Positions 1 to 11,067 of a DNA stretch of 64,000 nucleotides are shown in pieces. The DNA comes from Monoplex corrugatus. Taxonomy: Eukaryota > Mollusca > Gastropoda > Littorinimorpha > Ranellidae. Each line of letters opens with the position of its first letter. Within the stretch, counting starts at the first letter, position 1. The notes beneath the pieces are model-generated. The model saw nothing but the letters and a program-made list of their open reading frames with translations. It had not been told where the DNA came from and ran no database searches. The position numbers were made by a program, and so were the translations under genes. Location: NCBI GenBank assembly GCA_030674185.1, contig CM060307.1:44685181-44749180 (forward strand), written 5' to 3'.

Positions 1-1475
1 ACAAAATTTATCTCATAAACACTATAGGCCTAGTTAGGAAGGTTCATAGTGTCCAACCCATTAACCTGGTAGGCCTACTTTATTTTGTTTAAATATTATT
101 TTTGATGACAATAATAGTAATGATAATAAATAGTAATGAATGATAGTAAACTAATAATGAAATAATGATAATAATGATGATAAATAATAATGAATAATGA
201 TAGTAAAATAATAACAATAACAAAAATATAATATTAATAATAATAATAATAAACTTTTAAAGCTGTTGAACTAGGTGATAATAATATTGGGCCTAAAAAT
301 AATAGGATTGATAAACATGCAAATTTGTTTCAATGGTACCATTCAGGAAGTTTACACAAAGGCAGAAAAGAAAAAGGTGTAACATTGTGAAATTATTGAA
401 CGACATTGAACCAGATCGAGTGAAGTCAAGGGAGGGCACTCGGCCGATTCGACTATCGATCGATCAAAGCGTTGGTCACGTGACCACAATAAATCGCTAA
501 TCTCTCATTAACATCATTATAAATAAATATAATAAAGGCATGGATTATTAAAAAAAATCTTTTGTAAACATTTTCCTTTAATCATATGCCTGATCTAACT
601 CTGTAAAATTAACTCGCCCCAAACCGTCACCTACCCCTACCTTCTAACATATTCATGATACTGTGGGTGCTGCAGCTGTGCGCTTTCCAAACAATTATAT
701 TCTAAAATCAGGAAAGAAAATGTCGAAAAGTAATAGTAAACAAACTGCAAGATATTTCACTTACCCTCTAGATAAGTTGGATCGCTTGATTTGTCGTGGC
801 TGGAGCGGTCGACGTAAACTTCGACATCCATGTGCTCGCCCGAATGGTCTTCGCTTGTGTCCGATATTGTGCGTCAGACGCTAAGAGAAAGCGAAAATAG
901 GTCGCGTTGTTCTCAGTCCTCGAGGAAAATAGCCAGTGGTTGAATCCGTATGCAACCAGCAGAAGTTGAAAGTTGAAACCTTGACCTTTTGCACAGTGGA
1001 AAATATGGCGAGATTGGTTTTGAGTAAGGTCACGAAATCATCGACGGAAGTTTTTAACGCACGAAACGACCAACTAAATGGAAGCCTATCAGTTCACTTT
1101 TTACATGGGATGAAAGCAAGTTTAGTCGTCTTTTTGACTGTGTAAATGGTTTGTTGATATCTGACCCAGCTTATCTCCGCGAGACGAGTTTTCAAGGTAG
1201 GTGTCAAAACCGCGTTCCGATTTTGTCGTTCCAGCAGCAGCAAAATCGCAATTTAGTACCCATCATCAAAAGCATATTTCGAACGGTAAATGTTATAGGC
1301 CTACTTATTGATTTATTTTGACTTTAAACAAAGCTTAAAGGATCACAGATCAACATGATCTATATTTTTTATTTATGACACTGCATTTTGTTGAGAACGA
1401 GCAAGTTGAAAACCAGTGAAAAACCGCACTTTGCCGTACTTTTCGCCGCCCATGAAGAGCACTTTGGAATACCTA
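1..1475 (-). mobile_element. T7a element, copy A (partial, runs off the window)
   Basis: This is the right-hand 1.5 kb of the same element seen complete at 3175-6441 and 33244-37631; the rest lies before base 1. It ends in CACTTTGGAATACCTA, the inverted repeat of the other end (TAGGTATTCCAAAGTG). It contains an AT-rich stretch of TAATGA/TAATAA units (about 100-250), the palindrome GGTCACGTGACC at 474-485 and a decayed first exon at 765-867 on the minus strand. Direct comparison shows close similarity to the other copies, with scattered substitutions and small indels. The superfamily is not identified. Confidence 0.85.
765..867 (-). pseudogene. T7a exon 1, copy A (start codon lost)
   Basis: This is the counterpart of the intact exon at 5750-5852. 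The ATG has become ATA at 865-867, but the acidic reading frame behind it stays open to a canonical GT splice donor (AGAGG/GTAAGT on the minus strand). As it stands the exon cannot start at its usual place. The second exon of this copy lies outside the window. Confidence 0.6.
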
Positions 1476-3039
1476 CTTAAAGAAGTAGCGATGTGACAGC
1501 TGAATATGTGTTTGATAAAAAAAAACCCACTGAAATTGTCAATTTTTCAAATGATGTCAGCAAAATGACGTGCCTGCTGGTACCGAATTATAGTTGTCAT
1601 TATTGTTTTTATTATCAAAGTATCTCAATTTTGACATCTTTTGTGCAGAAGTAGGCCTGAAATTGGATAAAATTGAACACCCCAGCTCCTTACCAATTCA
1701 AGTAGATGGAACTGCCCTGTCCACAGTCGAGAGTTCATCAGTCTACGTGCACTGTCGGACAAGATGGAACGCCCACACACCCAAACAAAACAAAACAAAA
1801 AAAAACAAAAACAAATGTGGGGATGCCAGGGTCTCTTGCAGTATAGCTTTCCATCTTCTGGAAATTCTGTGCTAGAAATTTCCTTTCTATCACTTCCTCC
1901 TTTGCTGTCATTTCTCCTATTTTCTGCCTTGCTGGTCCATCCACTTATATGTGTTAGATAAAGTGGCATACTTTATCTCAGGATTGATAATTGGGTACAT
2001 GTCTTATGTGCACTTTTGGCTCTAGGGAAATGAGATCTGCAGAAGTAGTTTTAGGAAATTTAGGCCCGTTTTTGTGTGCTTTAGTGTCCTTAGCTATGTT
2101 TAAATTTGTATTCAGCTGTTTTTTTAATCCTTTTGTGTGATATAATTGGACGGTGTGGTCAATGCAAGGGGCATCTCCTTTGGTTATGTGTGATAATGCA
2201 TTGATATACATGTGTTACTTGATTTTCTTTTACTTCCCCCCCCTGTTGAAATATTGTGTGTGTATTGAAATGATCATAGTCCTGATATTGCACACTGGAG
2301 TCGGCTGGGCTTTAAACGAAAATTCCAATAACAATAGAGAAGTCGGAAGAGCAGGCAGTAAATTTAGAGCCATCTTGGCAAAATTGAAAATGCTTTTAGC
2401 ACTAGTCTAGGTACACTGTCAGAAAAGATGGACGAGCAGGCAGTGACATTAGGAGCCATCCTGGTAAAGTTGAAAATGGTTTTAAAATGCTGAGTGTGTA
2501 GGTCAGCACCTACACAAAACAGACTACCAGAGCTCTTTTCTACCCCTCCTTCAGGGCTCAGAATGCTGGAAAATGACAGAAAAGACCATAAAGCGGGTTA
2601 ATGAGCCACATTTGAAATCTAGAGAATAGTGCATATTTTCTGGCTCAACAACTACTTGTCCAATGCAGTCAAGAGTATGGGTGACATTGTTTTACAAAGT
2701 TGGAGGGTATAGGACCAAAGAGATCTTAGGCTAAGGTAACCGGGACTGCTTTTCACTGAAGGAAGACATAACAGAAAGCCCCCCCCAAAAGAAAAAAAAA
2801 CCTGATGACAGACTGTGGCCTTGAAACATACTGAGGCTGGCCCAGAACATACAGCAGTATAAACCTTCCTTGCTGCTCTTTGTGCCAGTTAATAGGGCGG
2901 TAAGTAACCAACATTGCATGTATTAACATTTCATTCATTTGATTATCATAATGTCGCAGCGCTGTAATTGCTAAGGTTTTCTCAAAAGGACTGGTGGCAA
3001 ATATTGGTGTGTGAATGTGAATATACTATATGTGTGCAG
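1476..3039. other. boule: Intron or 5' flank of boule, repeat-derived in part
   Basis: Between T7a copy A and the first visible boule exon I see no coding exon. The middle (1806-2335) is a dispersed repeat, listed separately. The rest is unremarkable AT-rich sequence with A and C runs. An upstream boule exon carrying the start codon was looked for and not recognised. Confidence 0.5.
1806..2335 (+). repeat. Dispersed ~0.5 kb repeat with LINE-like 3' tail
   Basis: The same order of short conserved blocks (GGGGATGCCAGG, TTCTGGAAATTCTGTGCTAG, CTTGCTGGTCCATTC, AGGATTGATAATTGGGTA) occurs at 20655-21165 and 28735-29245, all on the + strand. A weaker copy is at 50160-50465. The 3' end (CTGATAT...GTCGGCTGGGCTTTAAAC) resembles the tails of the LINE 3' fragments at 26461-27115 and 55245-55700. 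This fits a 5'-truncated LINE or a SINE that borrows a LINE tail. No protein is supported. Confidence 0.6.
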
Positions 3040-3159
3040 TCATCGACTGATGTATCGCCCTCGGGAACGCCAAGTTCTACTCCCCTCGTGGGCACTCATG
3101 CTCCTAAATTTGGAACAGTCATTCCAAGTCGGATTTTTGTTGGAGGCATAGCGGCAAAT
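3040..3159 (+). CDS. boule: Boule, exon A: linker and start of the RRM (RNP2)
   Basis: Boule is a DAZ-family germ-cell protein that binds mRNA through one RRM and promotes translation during meiosis. This 120-nt exon (40 codons, phase 0 at both ends) starts after TGTGTGCAG and ends at AAT before the donor GTAAGT. It encodes a Ser/Thr/Pro-rich stretch and then IPSRIFVGGIAAN, whose RIFVGGI is the RNP2 strand typical of DAZ/Boule RRMs. The frame continues exactly into the exon at 10976. The exon sits only 15 bases before a T7a element and 1.6 kb after another copy of it. The upstream exon with the start codon is not visible. Confidence 0.9.
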
Positions 3160-4457
3160 GTAAGTGAATTATATTAGGTATTCCAAAGTGATTTTCAAAT
3201 TTGAACTTATCTGTATAAAAATCAGCTGGGAAAATAAGATTTTCATTCTGAACACATACATATTTATTTTTTTAATGTGGGATAAAAAATAAATTTTTTA
3301 TGATTTTTTCCTTTCTTTTTGGACTTAGAAAAATTTCGCACGTTTTTTTAGGTCCACATTCAGACATGCCTTGAACACACATATAAAATCACACAAGCCA
3401 GAAAATCATTTCTGAGGAGGTTTTTACTTGTTAAGTTGATGTGCAAAAAACATGGACAGAAATGCATATCAATAAAAATACAGACCTATGAAAATGACAA
3501 AAAATAGCAAAATTGGACGCCGCCGTTCCAAACAGCTGGGCAAGGGACCCATTTTCATTAATTTCAAACTCCATTATCTTTAAGAATACAATACAGTGAC
3601 ACTGAAATGAATCATATATGATAAACATATTAAGCAATTTAACCCTAATTTTTTCCAGCTTCATCTGAAAGCTGGTTGAAAAGATATCAGATGTCAAAAA
3701 TGCAAATATGCCGATTTGTCACAGTGAAAAAAAATGGCGAATTTTACACATGTTTGGTGCACCATAACTTTTTTCACTTTAAAGTTACAAAAATGGTTTT
3801 GATATCAAATTGCTCAGCATGACAAACTCTTTCAATGTAAAACAACCCCAGACATCTGTATGTTTAATCAAACCATATTTGGGTAAGGATAAAATACCCA
3901 TTTTGAAAAAAATGTGTATTTTAGCTTTTTGCAAGACTCCGTAACTTCTGTCACATTCATCCTACTGCAAAGTACCATATACCAAAATGATCAGTTTTTT
4001 ATGATCTGTCAGTATAACAAACAAGACATTAGGTTTCAATCTTCCTGTAAACAAAAATCAGATGACAAAATTATAACAAATGTCAGCTGATAATAGTAAC
4101 AAATAATGCGTTTTGTTTACATATCGAATCAAACAAGACATGTACATCAACAACATTCATTCAAAGAAGTCATCTTCATAGTTTTTACATGCCAATTTGT
4201 TGGGGTTTTTTATCATTAAACAATTAAAACATGTCTTGACCTTTAACTGTTCCTTAACTGTGTGCAAAAGCTTCCACATCATTGGTTGACCTTTCACTGT
4301 TGCTTAATCACAGTAGATAACTGTCCTGGCCTTCAACTTAAACTGGAAACACAAAAGATAGAAATCATCTCTTTTTACAAAAAACATGTAATGAAATGTA
4401 AAAAAATACTTGTCTGTGTCTATGATCAGTGATTTCCCCTTCACAAGTGACAGGAAA

Positions 4458-4573
4458 TTAAAACATGTTAAGATGTAGTTCATCATCATTGCTGTCAAAG
4501 TTGTCCAAAAGACTAGGTCTCCGCCCTCTGCCAGTCTTAAGAAATCGCTCCTTCATCCTCATGAAGAGATCAT
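4458..4573 (-). CDS. T7a small protein, exon 2 (C-terminal)
   Basis: On the minus strand a good acceptor (TTTTTCTCACAG) precedes 116 nt encoding DLFMRMKERFLKTGRGRRP and an acidic end with DNFDSNDDE, then a stop. The first two bases complete the codon left open by exon 1 (phase 1), giving a spliced product of 72 aa in copy B. The block [DE]-x-[FY]-x-R-[LM]-[KR]-x-x-FL also occurs at the start of exon 2 in T7b (58166), which supports it as a real exon. The function is unknown; a basic patch between acidic ends could bind nucleic acid, which is inference. In copy C this exon has lost about 25 bases. Confidence 0.6.
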
Positions 4574-5749
4574 CTGTGAGAAAAATAGTGTAGAGGGAAA
4601 GTATTAGTACATCTATCTGTTCTATCCTGTAGCGTAATGTGAAAATCCCATTTGTAGGGACAAACGGGCCTATACATACAGAGCAAGAGGCAAATACTGA
4701 CCAAAACAAAAACAAATCCAAAAAACAAGAACATTAAACATGCAGGAACACAAGGACTTTTGTACCCCTGCTCAATTAACTTCCCTGCCTGTCAAAGAGA
4801 GAAAGGATCAAGAGAGAGAGAGATTGGTGTGGAGCTGTAAGATTGGTGTGGAGCTGTAAGAAGCCTACCAGTATTATTGTCAGCATTGAAAATAAAATTA
4901 TAATACCTTACCCTAACTCACAAAGCAGTGGGCAAAGTAAAATGTCCCATACATTTAGGCCTACTCAAATCAGCACAACAAAATTTATCTAATAAACACT
5001 ATAGGCCTAGTTAGGAAGGTTCATAGTATCCAACCCATTAACTTGGTAGGCCTACTTTATTTTGTTTAAATATTATTTTTGATGACAATAATAGTAATGA
5101 TAATAAATAGTAATGAATGATAGTAAACTAATAATGAAATAATGATAATATAATAATAATGATAAATAATAATGAATAATGATAGTAAAATAATAACAAT
5201 AACAAAAATATGATAATATTAATAATAATAATAAAACTTTTAAAGCTGTTGAACTAGGTGATAATAATATTGGGCCTAAAAATAATAGGATTGATAAACA
5301 TGCAAATTTGTTTCAATGGTACCATTCAGGAAGTTTACACAAAGGCAGAAAAGAAAAAGGTGTAACATTGTGAAATTATTGAACGACACTGAACCAGATC
5401 GAGTGAAGTCAAGGGAGGGCACTCGGCCGATTCGACTATCGATCGATCAAAGCCTTGGTCACGTGACCACAATAAATCGCTAATCTCTCGTTAACATCAT
5501 TATAAATAATATATAATAAAGGCATGGATTATTAAAAAAATCTTTTGTAAACATTTTCCTTTAATCATATGCCTGATCTCACTCTCTGTAAAATTACCGC
5601 ACCCCAAACCGTCACCTACCCCTACCTTCTAACATATTCATGATACTGTGGGTGCTGCAGCTGTGCGCTTTCCAAACAATTATATTCTAAAATCAGGAAA
5701 GAAAATGTCGAAAAGTAATAGTAAACAAACTGCAAGATATTTCACTTGC

Positions 5750-5852
5750 CCTCTAGATAAGTTGGATCGCTTGATTCGTCGTGGCTGGAGCGGTCGACGT
5801 AAACTTCGACATCCATGTGCTCGCCCGAACGATCTTCGCGCGTGTCCGCCAT
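5750..5852 (-). CDS. T7a small protein, exon 1 (N-terminal)
   Basis: On the minus strand, ATG at 5852 opens 34 codons plus one base: MADTREDRSGEH followed by an acidic stretch ending SSDPTYLE, then a donor. In copies A and C the donor is GTAAGT; here it is GCAAGT, a usable minor GC donor. The ATG is 589 bp from the element end and the donor 691 bp, almost the same spacing as in T7b (581 and 680). Exon 1 ends in phase 1 in both families. Copy A has lost the ATG and copy C has a 1-nt deletion, so only copy B keeps the frame. Confidence 0.6.
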
Positions 5853-6441
5853 TGCTAAGAGAAAGCGAAAATATGTTGCTTTTTCTCAGTCCTCGCGGAA
5901 GACAGCCAGTGGTTGAATCCGTATGCAACTAGCAGAAGTTGAAAGTTGAAACCTTGACCTTTTGCATAGTGGAAAATATGGCGAGATTGGTTTTGAGTAA
6001 GGTCGCGAAATCATCGACGGAAGTTTTTAACGCACGAAACGACCAACTAAATGGAAGCCTATCAGTTCACTTTTTACATCGGATGAAAGCAAGTTTAGTC
6101 GTCTTTTTGACTGTGTAAATGGTTTGTTGATATCTGACCCAGCTTATCTCCGCGAGACGAGTTTTCAAGGTAGGTGTCAAAACCGCGTTCCGATTTCGTC
6201 GTTCAGTTGCAGCAAAATCGCAATTTAGTACCCATCATCAAAAGCATATTTCAAACGGTAAATGTTACACTTATTGATTTATTTTGACTTTAAACAAAGC
6301 TTAAAGGATCACAGATCAACATGATCTATGTTTTTTATTTCTGACACTGCATTTTGTTGAGAACGAGCAAGTTGAAAACCAGTGAAAAATCGCACTTTGC
6401 CGTACTTTTCGCCGCCCGCGAAGAGCACTTTGGAATACCTA

Positions 6442-7639
6442 ATTATATCTGAGCAGTCTCCTAAGGGGATGCTGGAGACTCTTTTCTGTACAGTTAGTAT
6501 CCCAACTGTCTTGAAATTCTGTGTTAAAAATTTCCTTGTTTGTCTCGTTATGTCTACCTTGTTCATTTGCATTGTTATTTTTTGCCTTGCTGGTCCATTT
6601 AACTGTACGTTTTTCCATAAAGCCTTGCATTAGGGTTGGGACCGTTCTTGAATTTGCAGATTTTTGTGAAAGCAAGACATTCTTTCCTCAGTTTCTTCAT
6701 TTGCTTCTGTAGGGGGTGAAAACCAATTGACACCATGCAGGGACCTACATGAAAAATGATTTTACCTGCAAATCATTACATCGGTAAACTGTTCAGTATT
6801 TGTAGCATCGAGTAAACGTATGCGGGAACACAATGGCGGTGATATGGTTGGACATCGTTGAGCTTGGACTAACTTTTGAATAAAAAAAATAAAAATTCTT
6901 GGAGATGGAATTGAGATCCTTGGTTGATTCATAAGGAAAGTTGGGCCTTGATTATTGCTTCCTCGGTCTCCAAAAATGAACCACACAAGCGGAGGGAAGG
7001 TTGCACTGGAAGATCATGATCATGTGCGCGCAATGAAACACACCACTTAGTGAAACTTGGTATGGAAAACTCGATGCTTGAAGGTGTGGAAATGCAGAAT
7101 TATGCATGCTTGTATGTCTCAAAATGCAGTCGGCTGGGCTTGAAACAAAAATAACAAAATAGCAGATGTCTGTCGGTGACGGAACAAGAGGTATGATTGT
7201 GGAAAGGTCGAGGTTATTTTCAGTAAAGCTCACTGGTTTAGGAGAAGGCTAATTATAATTTTTATGAATGAAATGAAAGTTGTAGTGACAGTGTTGTGTA
7301 AACAATGTCGTCTGCTAAGTTTTTCCAACAGCGATGTTCGTTCTGGGCATATTAACAAATATGTATGGGGAAATATGCCTGCAGAAACCCTTGAACAGAG
7401 ATGGAAGTAATACTAGTGTTTGTACTGTGGCACAAGTGATCTAAGGGATTTTTCAGACTCTAGAGCCAATAATGAGAAAGAGCAAAATAGCCGGTTTCAT
7501 TTGTCATCGGTGACAACTGGTGTTGCTGTATGACGCTGATTTCAAACCCCGAGCTCTGTAAGTTTAGATGTGCTGTTGATCCAACTTAACCACTGCATCT
7601 GAATGCAACTGTGGAATATTTCCTTTGAATTTTTCCTGA
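6442..7639. other. Boule intron, no gene seen
   Basis: Repeat-derived intron sequence. At 6450-6620 there are blocks shared with the dispersed repeat of 1806-2335 (TTGAAATTCTGTG, CCTTGCTGGTCCATTT). At 7020-7165 there is a LINE/SINE-like tail ending GTCGGCTGGGCTTGAAAC and an A-rich end. No open frame with recognisable content. Confidence 0.5.
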
Positions 7640-7905
7640 AGAATTATTTCTGCTCATGTGTGATGAAGCAGATGAAATTTTTCCAGAAGAAATTTTCAGG
7701 TCATGTGTGATGAAATGGACAAAACACTATGGATGGAATTTCGACGAAATGTCAGTGGAAGAAATGAAAGTGTTTCTTAGAATACAGTTGTACATGGGAA
7801 TTGTGATACTGCCAAGCTACTGGAGCAGGGAGGAAATTGCACATTAAGATTTTTTCCAGTAGGGTGATGACAAGAAACCATGTTTATATTATTTAACAAG
7901 TGTAG
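7640..7905 (+). pseudogene. piggyBac transposase fragment (N-terminal part of core)
   Basis: The + strand reads IFRSCVMKWTKHYGW, then EEMKVFLRIQLYMGIV and LPSYWS, the order that precedes the catalytic domain of piggyBac (DDE_Tnp_1_7) transposases: the 'K.F...LYMGI' helix and the 'YWS' motif. A stop follows, and in another frame MTRNHVYI matches the usual 'M.RNR...' segment. No terminal repeats or TTAA boundaries were found around it. An old broken fragment. Confidence 0.65.
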
Positions 7906-8610
7906 ACTTTAGCAGCAGTTACTGGACCAGAGCACTTAAGCATGTGGCGCAGTTTGTCCCAACAAAAGGGTCTGCCCCCTGAACGGAAGACTAAAATGAA
8001 AAACGGAGACTATAAAAGTGAAAAATTCTTGGAGGTGTGATCGGACAGAAAAAGCTACAAGAGAACCTCCCTGTTGATTCATATAGCATCATAACCAAGG
8101 GACAAGGAAAAAATGCAAAAATCTTAGGTGTCCCCATAAATAAATGAGCAGTAAAGGTGAACCTGCCAAAGAATAAGAGGAAACCTGCCCCTCTCTACCT
8201 GGACCATATTAGATTATCACATAGTGCATGCATGTGCAGGTTTTCTACCCCTTGCCTTGAATACATGATCCTGAACATGCAGTTTACTGTTAGTTGATAG
8301 TGACAGCTTTCTCTTGCTTTGAAAACTTGACAACTCTCTCGGCTTGTATCCCAAGGTGAGATTACAGCCCATCATGGTTGATTCCATGGAGTTACCTGTT
8401 AGGCTTTTGGTATACTTTTGCTTGTACCCTTGACTATTAATGTGGTATAAAACTTCGGTTTTGTTTGCAACCGTTTTAGGAAAAATGGTGAACCTACCAA
8501 AAAATAAAAGGAAACCTGCCCTTCTCTACCTGGACTGTATGAGATTATAGAGCAACAAAATCATACAGAATGACTGACTGTAATGGGAGTACCAGATGTT
8601 TGTTTTGATG
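7906..8610. other. Decayed repeat sequence, possible transposase tail
   Basis: Two diverged copies of one segment, each reading roughly LPKNKRKPAPLYLD, occur at 8155-8220 and 8484-8545. They look like remnants of a duplicated transposon piece. No intact frame and no confident family. Confidence 0.35.
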
Positions 8611-8614
8611 TTAA

Positions 8615-9697
8615 CCCATATACCCCCACGTCACCCAGCTTGAACCATATTATGAAATCCCATGTCAAGGAAAGTAATTCTTGCAATTTTTAATAGTTAC
8701 TGAATAAAGAAATCAATTAAAAATATAATTACCATTTTTTGTTTCAAGGAATCATTTTTTTGGCATTGTGCATACAGTGAAGTACTCACAGAAAGTTTTT
8801 TCCCAGGTTGATTCAGGTTTTATTCGCAGAAAAATTATAAAGTCGGATTTGATGGTGAATGTTACCAAAAATTTACACGTGTGATAGTTCAAAGTCAAAG
8901 ATGCAGTCCAGAAATGCTTCTTAATGGCCTGCAAATGACCCAGAGGACCCAGAACAAGGTCTACTGCAGAAGCTGAGCATGAAACTGTGCAAAGCTTGCA
9001 CCAATAATAATAATAATAATGATTAAATAGCTTTTGTATAGCACTATTCTCAGTTCGACTCGCTGCACTGTTACATAAACAATCTCGCTCACATACCAAT
9101 AACATTTTTCAATCCACACACACACACATGCACACGCACACAGGTGGGGGGATATACTTATGAAAATGCACACCACCAAAATTTTCTGAAAATTCCTTTA
9201 CTGAAACTGAGCCTAAAACCTCCTGCCATTTTCGGTTTGGAGGTCAGGCAATCGATTGACATTCGACCCACCTTCGCTGTCACTCTCACTCTCGTCGAAC
9301 TCGGCAGCCACAGCTTCCAAGTCGATATCTAGGTCACTTTCTACATCACATGGGTCAACTTTATTAACAAGATCCTCTACCGTGAAACCTTCAAATTCTT
9401 CTCCGTCATCATTCAACAGACGCCGCGCGCCATAGCCATAACTCCTCATCGGTCATGAGACTCATTTTCCAAACTTTGAAAATTCGTAGCACCATGAAAA
9501 CTTGATCGATTTTGACACTGTAAAGTTCTAAATGCGGGGCAGAAAGTGCCAAAACAGGGCTCTCACTCTCGCGGGATTCTCGTTTATGTAAATAATGATG
9601 GCTGCGTCCATAGTGGCCACGTGTACAGCGGGCCCTGATGGGCGATCCGCGGTAAACGCTATTACGATTTACAGTGGGCGCTCTGCGGTAATATGGG
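8615..9697 (-). mobile_element. Non-autonomous piggyBac element, copy 1 (TTAA-flanked)
   Basis: A 1083-bp unit flanked by TTAA (8611-8614 and 9698-9701), with ends beginning CCCATATAC and, from the other side, CCCATATTACC. It is the same element as 22227-23294. Only an N-terminal transposase reading frame (9213-9449, minus) is left; the catalytic core is absent, so it could move only with transposase from elsewhere. An imperfect CA tract lies at 9115-9140. Confidence 0.8.
9213..9449 (-). pseudogene. piggyBac N-terminal acidic region, isolated
   Basis: 78 codons from an ATG at 9449: MRSYGYGARRLLNDDGEEF, then an Asp/Glu/Ser-rich stretch, typical of the disordered acidic start of piggyBac transposases. 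It stops before any conserved core. An overlapping frame starts MSLMTDEEL just upstream, so the original start may be there, followed by a frameshift. The homologue at 22770-23051 is 93 codons long. Confidence 0.5.
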
Positions 9698-9701
9698 TTA
9701 A

Positions 9702-10975
9702 TTATACTTTAAAACCAGTTTATAGTCTTGCACTTGGTTATGTGCCACACTGTGTGTGTTAATGTCCCAAAACTTTTTAAAAGTTCATTAGAAAACTTTT
9801 TTTTTTAAGTTCATTATAGTGACCGTTGCCTTACCATTTGCAAACAAAACCAAATTTTTATATCACGTTATTGTCAAAGATAAAAAGAGAAATGTACCAA
9901 AACCCTAACAAATAATAACTCCATATAATCAACCATGACAGGGCTGTACATCTCGCATTGGGCTACAAGCTGAGTGAGTTTACAAAGCAAGAGAAAGCTG
10001 TCGCTATCAAGTAACAGTAAGCTGTGTGTTCAGGATAATGCATTCCAGGCAAGGGGTAGAAAATGTGCACACGCATGCATGTGCACTCAGACACACAAAC
10101 TTTCACACACAATCAAAATGAAGCCACTTTGCTTTTTTTGTGTTCGTTTTGGTTTTGGTTGTTGGGTTGTTGTTTTTTCTTTTTTAAGAACACGACAAAA
10201 TTTGAAAATGTTGATCTTGGTTGACAGATGCTTGAGAAGTTTATAATAATAATTAATAATAATTACAATATTTATATAGCGCAAAATCTTGATAGAAATC
10301 AAATCTAAGCGCTGAACATACACATACGCACGCGCGCACACGCACACTCACACATGGCTATAAATGGGGAAAAGAATAAAAGCAATGGAAAATTATAGAG
10401 AGCATATTATATACAAATATATATTACAATGTGATTCCACTCCGTTTGTATAGGATGCATAGGTTGTTTTTTTTTTTTTTTTTTTTCCCCCAGCTGTTTA
10501 TTTCATTTTTGATTGGTAACTTGCTTTTTTCTTTCAAGTGATTCCTGACATGAATAGTTTTTAGCTGTTGTATTTTTTTTGGTTTTTTTTTTTTTTTGGC
10601 TGCAGTATGGATTTTGACATAACTTGCTCCTATTTCTTTCAAGTGATTCCTGATGATGTTCAGAATTCCTGACAAATATGAATGCTATTATGGACAGATT
10701 CTTGATATGCAGTCCGAGTGCAGGATTTGAGTATTTTCAGGAAATGCCTCATAATTCTGTAAGTATCATAAATACCCGGCATTCAAAACATGTTCCAAAT
10801 GTCTAGTAGGATTTCTTGGTGTGAACAGATTTTGACCCAAGATTCCTGTGGGGGGAAAACAAAAAGGACAGCCGAGTTTTAAGATGAATGATTAGCAGAA
10901 TGTGCTATAAGAAACGGGGAGAGAGAAATTGACCTACCCAGATTGTTTAGACTGATTTGGGGTTTTTGTGTGCAG
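9702..10975. other. Boule intron with LINE tail and simple repeats
   Basis: Non-coding. It contains a LINE 3' tail (10236-10440, listed separately), a CA/CG-rich tract around 10320-10350 and poly-T tracts at 10465-10490 and 10575-10600. The polypyrimidine/AG acceptor of the next boule exon ends at 10975. Confidence 0.5.
10236..10440 (-). repeat. 5'-truncated LINE 3' end
   Basis: Near-copy of the 3' end of the LINE at 37791-37950: both share AGCGCAAAATCTTGAT/AGCGGAAAATCTTGAT, AATCAAATCTAAGCGCT and TGGAAAATTATAGAGAGCAT. It ends in a TAATAATAA-type microsatellite instead of the (AATAC)n of the larger copy. A normal product of incomplete reverse transcription. Confidence 0.75.
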
Positions 10976-11067
10976 ACTGCAGAGACTGAATTGAAGCAGT
11001 ACTTCTCTGCATTTGGCCCAGTGAAGGACGCAAAGATAATTGCTGACAGAGCTGGAGTTTCCAAAGG
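10976..11067 (+). CDS. boule: Boule, exon B: central RRM
   Basis: A 92-nt exon after TTTTTGTGTGCAG. It enters in phase 0, continuing GGIAAN from exon A into TAETELKQYFSAFGPVKDAK and then IIADRAGVSKG, and leaves in phase 2 at AAAGG before the donor GTGATT. 'ELKQYFSAFGPVKDAKII.DRAGVSKG' is the helix 1/strand 2 region that separates Boule/DAZ from other RRM proteins. The donor (GG/GTGATT) is weaker than the others. The intron before it is 7.8 kb and the one after 10.6 kb. Confidence 0.95.

Larger units (their letters stand above)
3175..6441 (-). mobile_element. T7a element, copy B (complete, 7-bp TSD)
   Basis: A complete 3267-bp DNA element with perfect 16-bp terminal inverted repeats (TAGGTATTCCAAAGTG at 3175; its complement ends at 6441) and an exact 7-bp target duplication, ATTATAT (3168-3174 and 6442-6448). 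Its gene is read on the minus strand: exon 1 at 5750-5852, exon 2 at 4458-4573. It has the palindrome GGTCACGTGACC at 5457-5468, 973 bp from the right end, and an AT-rich simple-repeat tract near 5080-5240. No RNase H-fold transposase is visible, so the copy is probably non-autonomous. It inserted in the boule intron just after the donor of exon A. Confidence 0.9.

Noticed and set aside
663..884. + strand frame (and 5648-5932, 36836-37066) with basic sequence SKSNSKQTARYF
   Set aside because: It is conserved only because the T7a copies are similar. It lies antisense to exon 1, starts at GTG in place of ATG, and the minus strand has the splice donor and the homologue in T7b.
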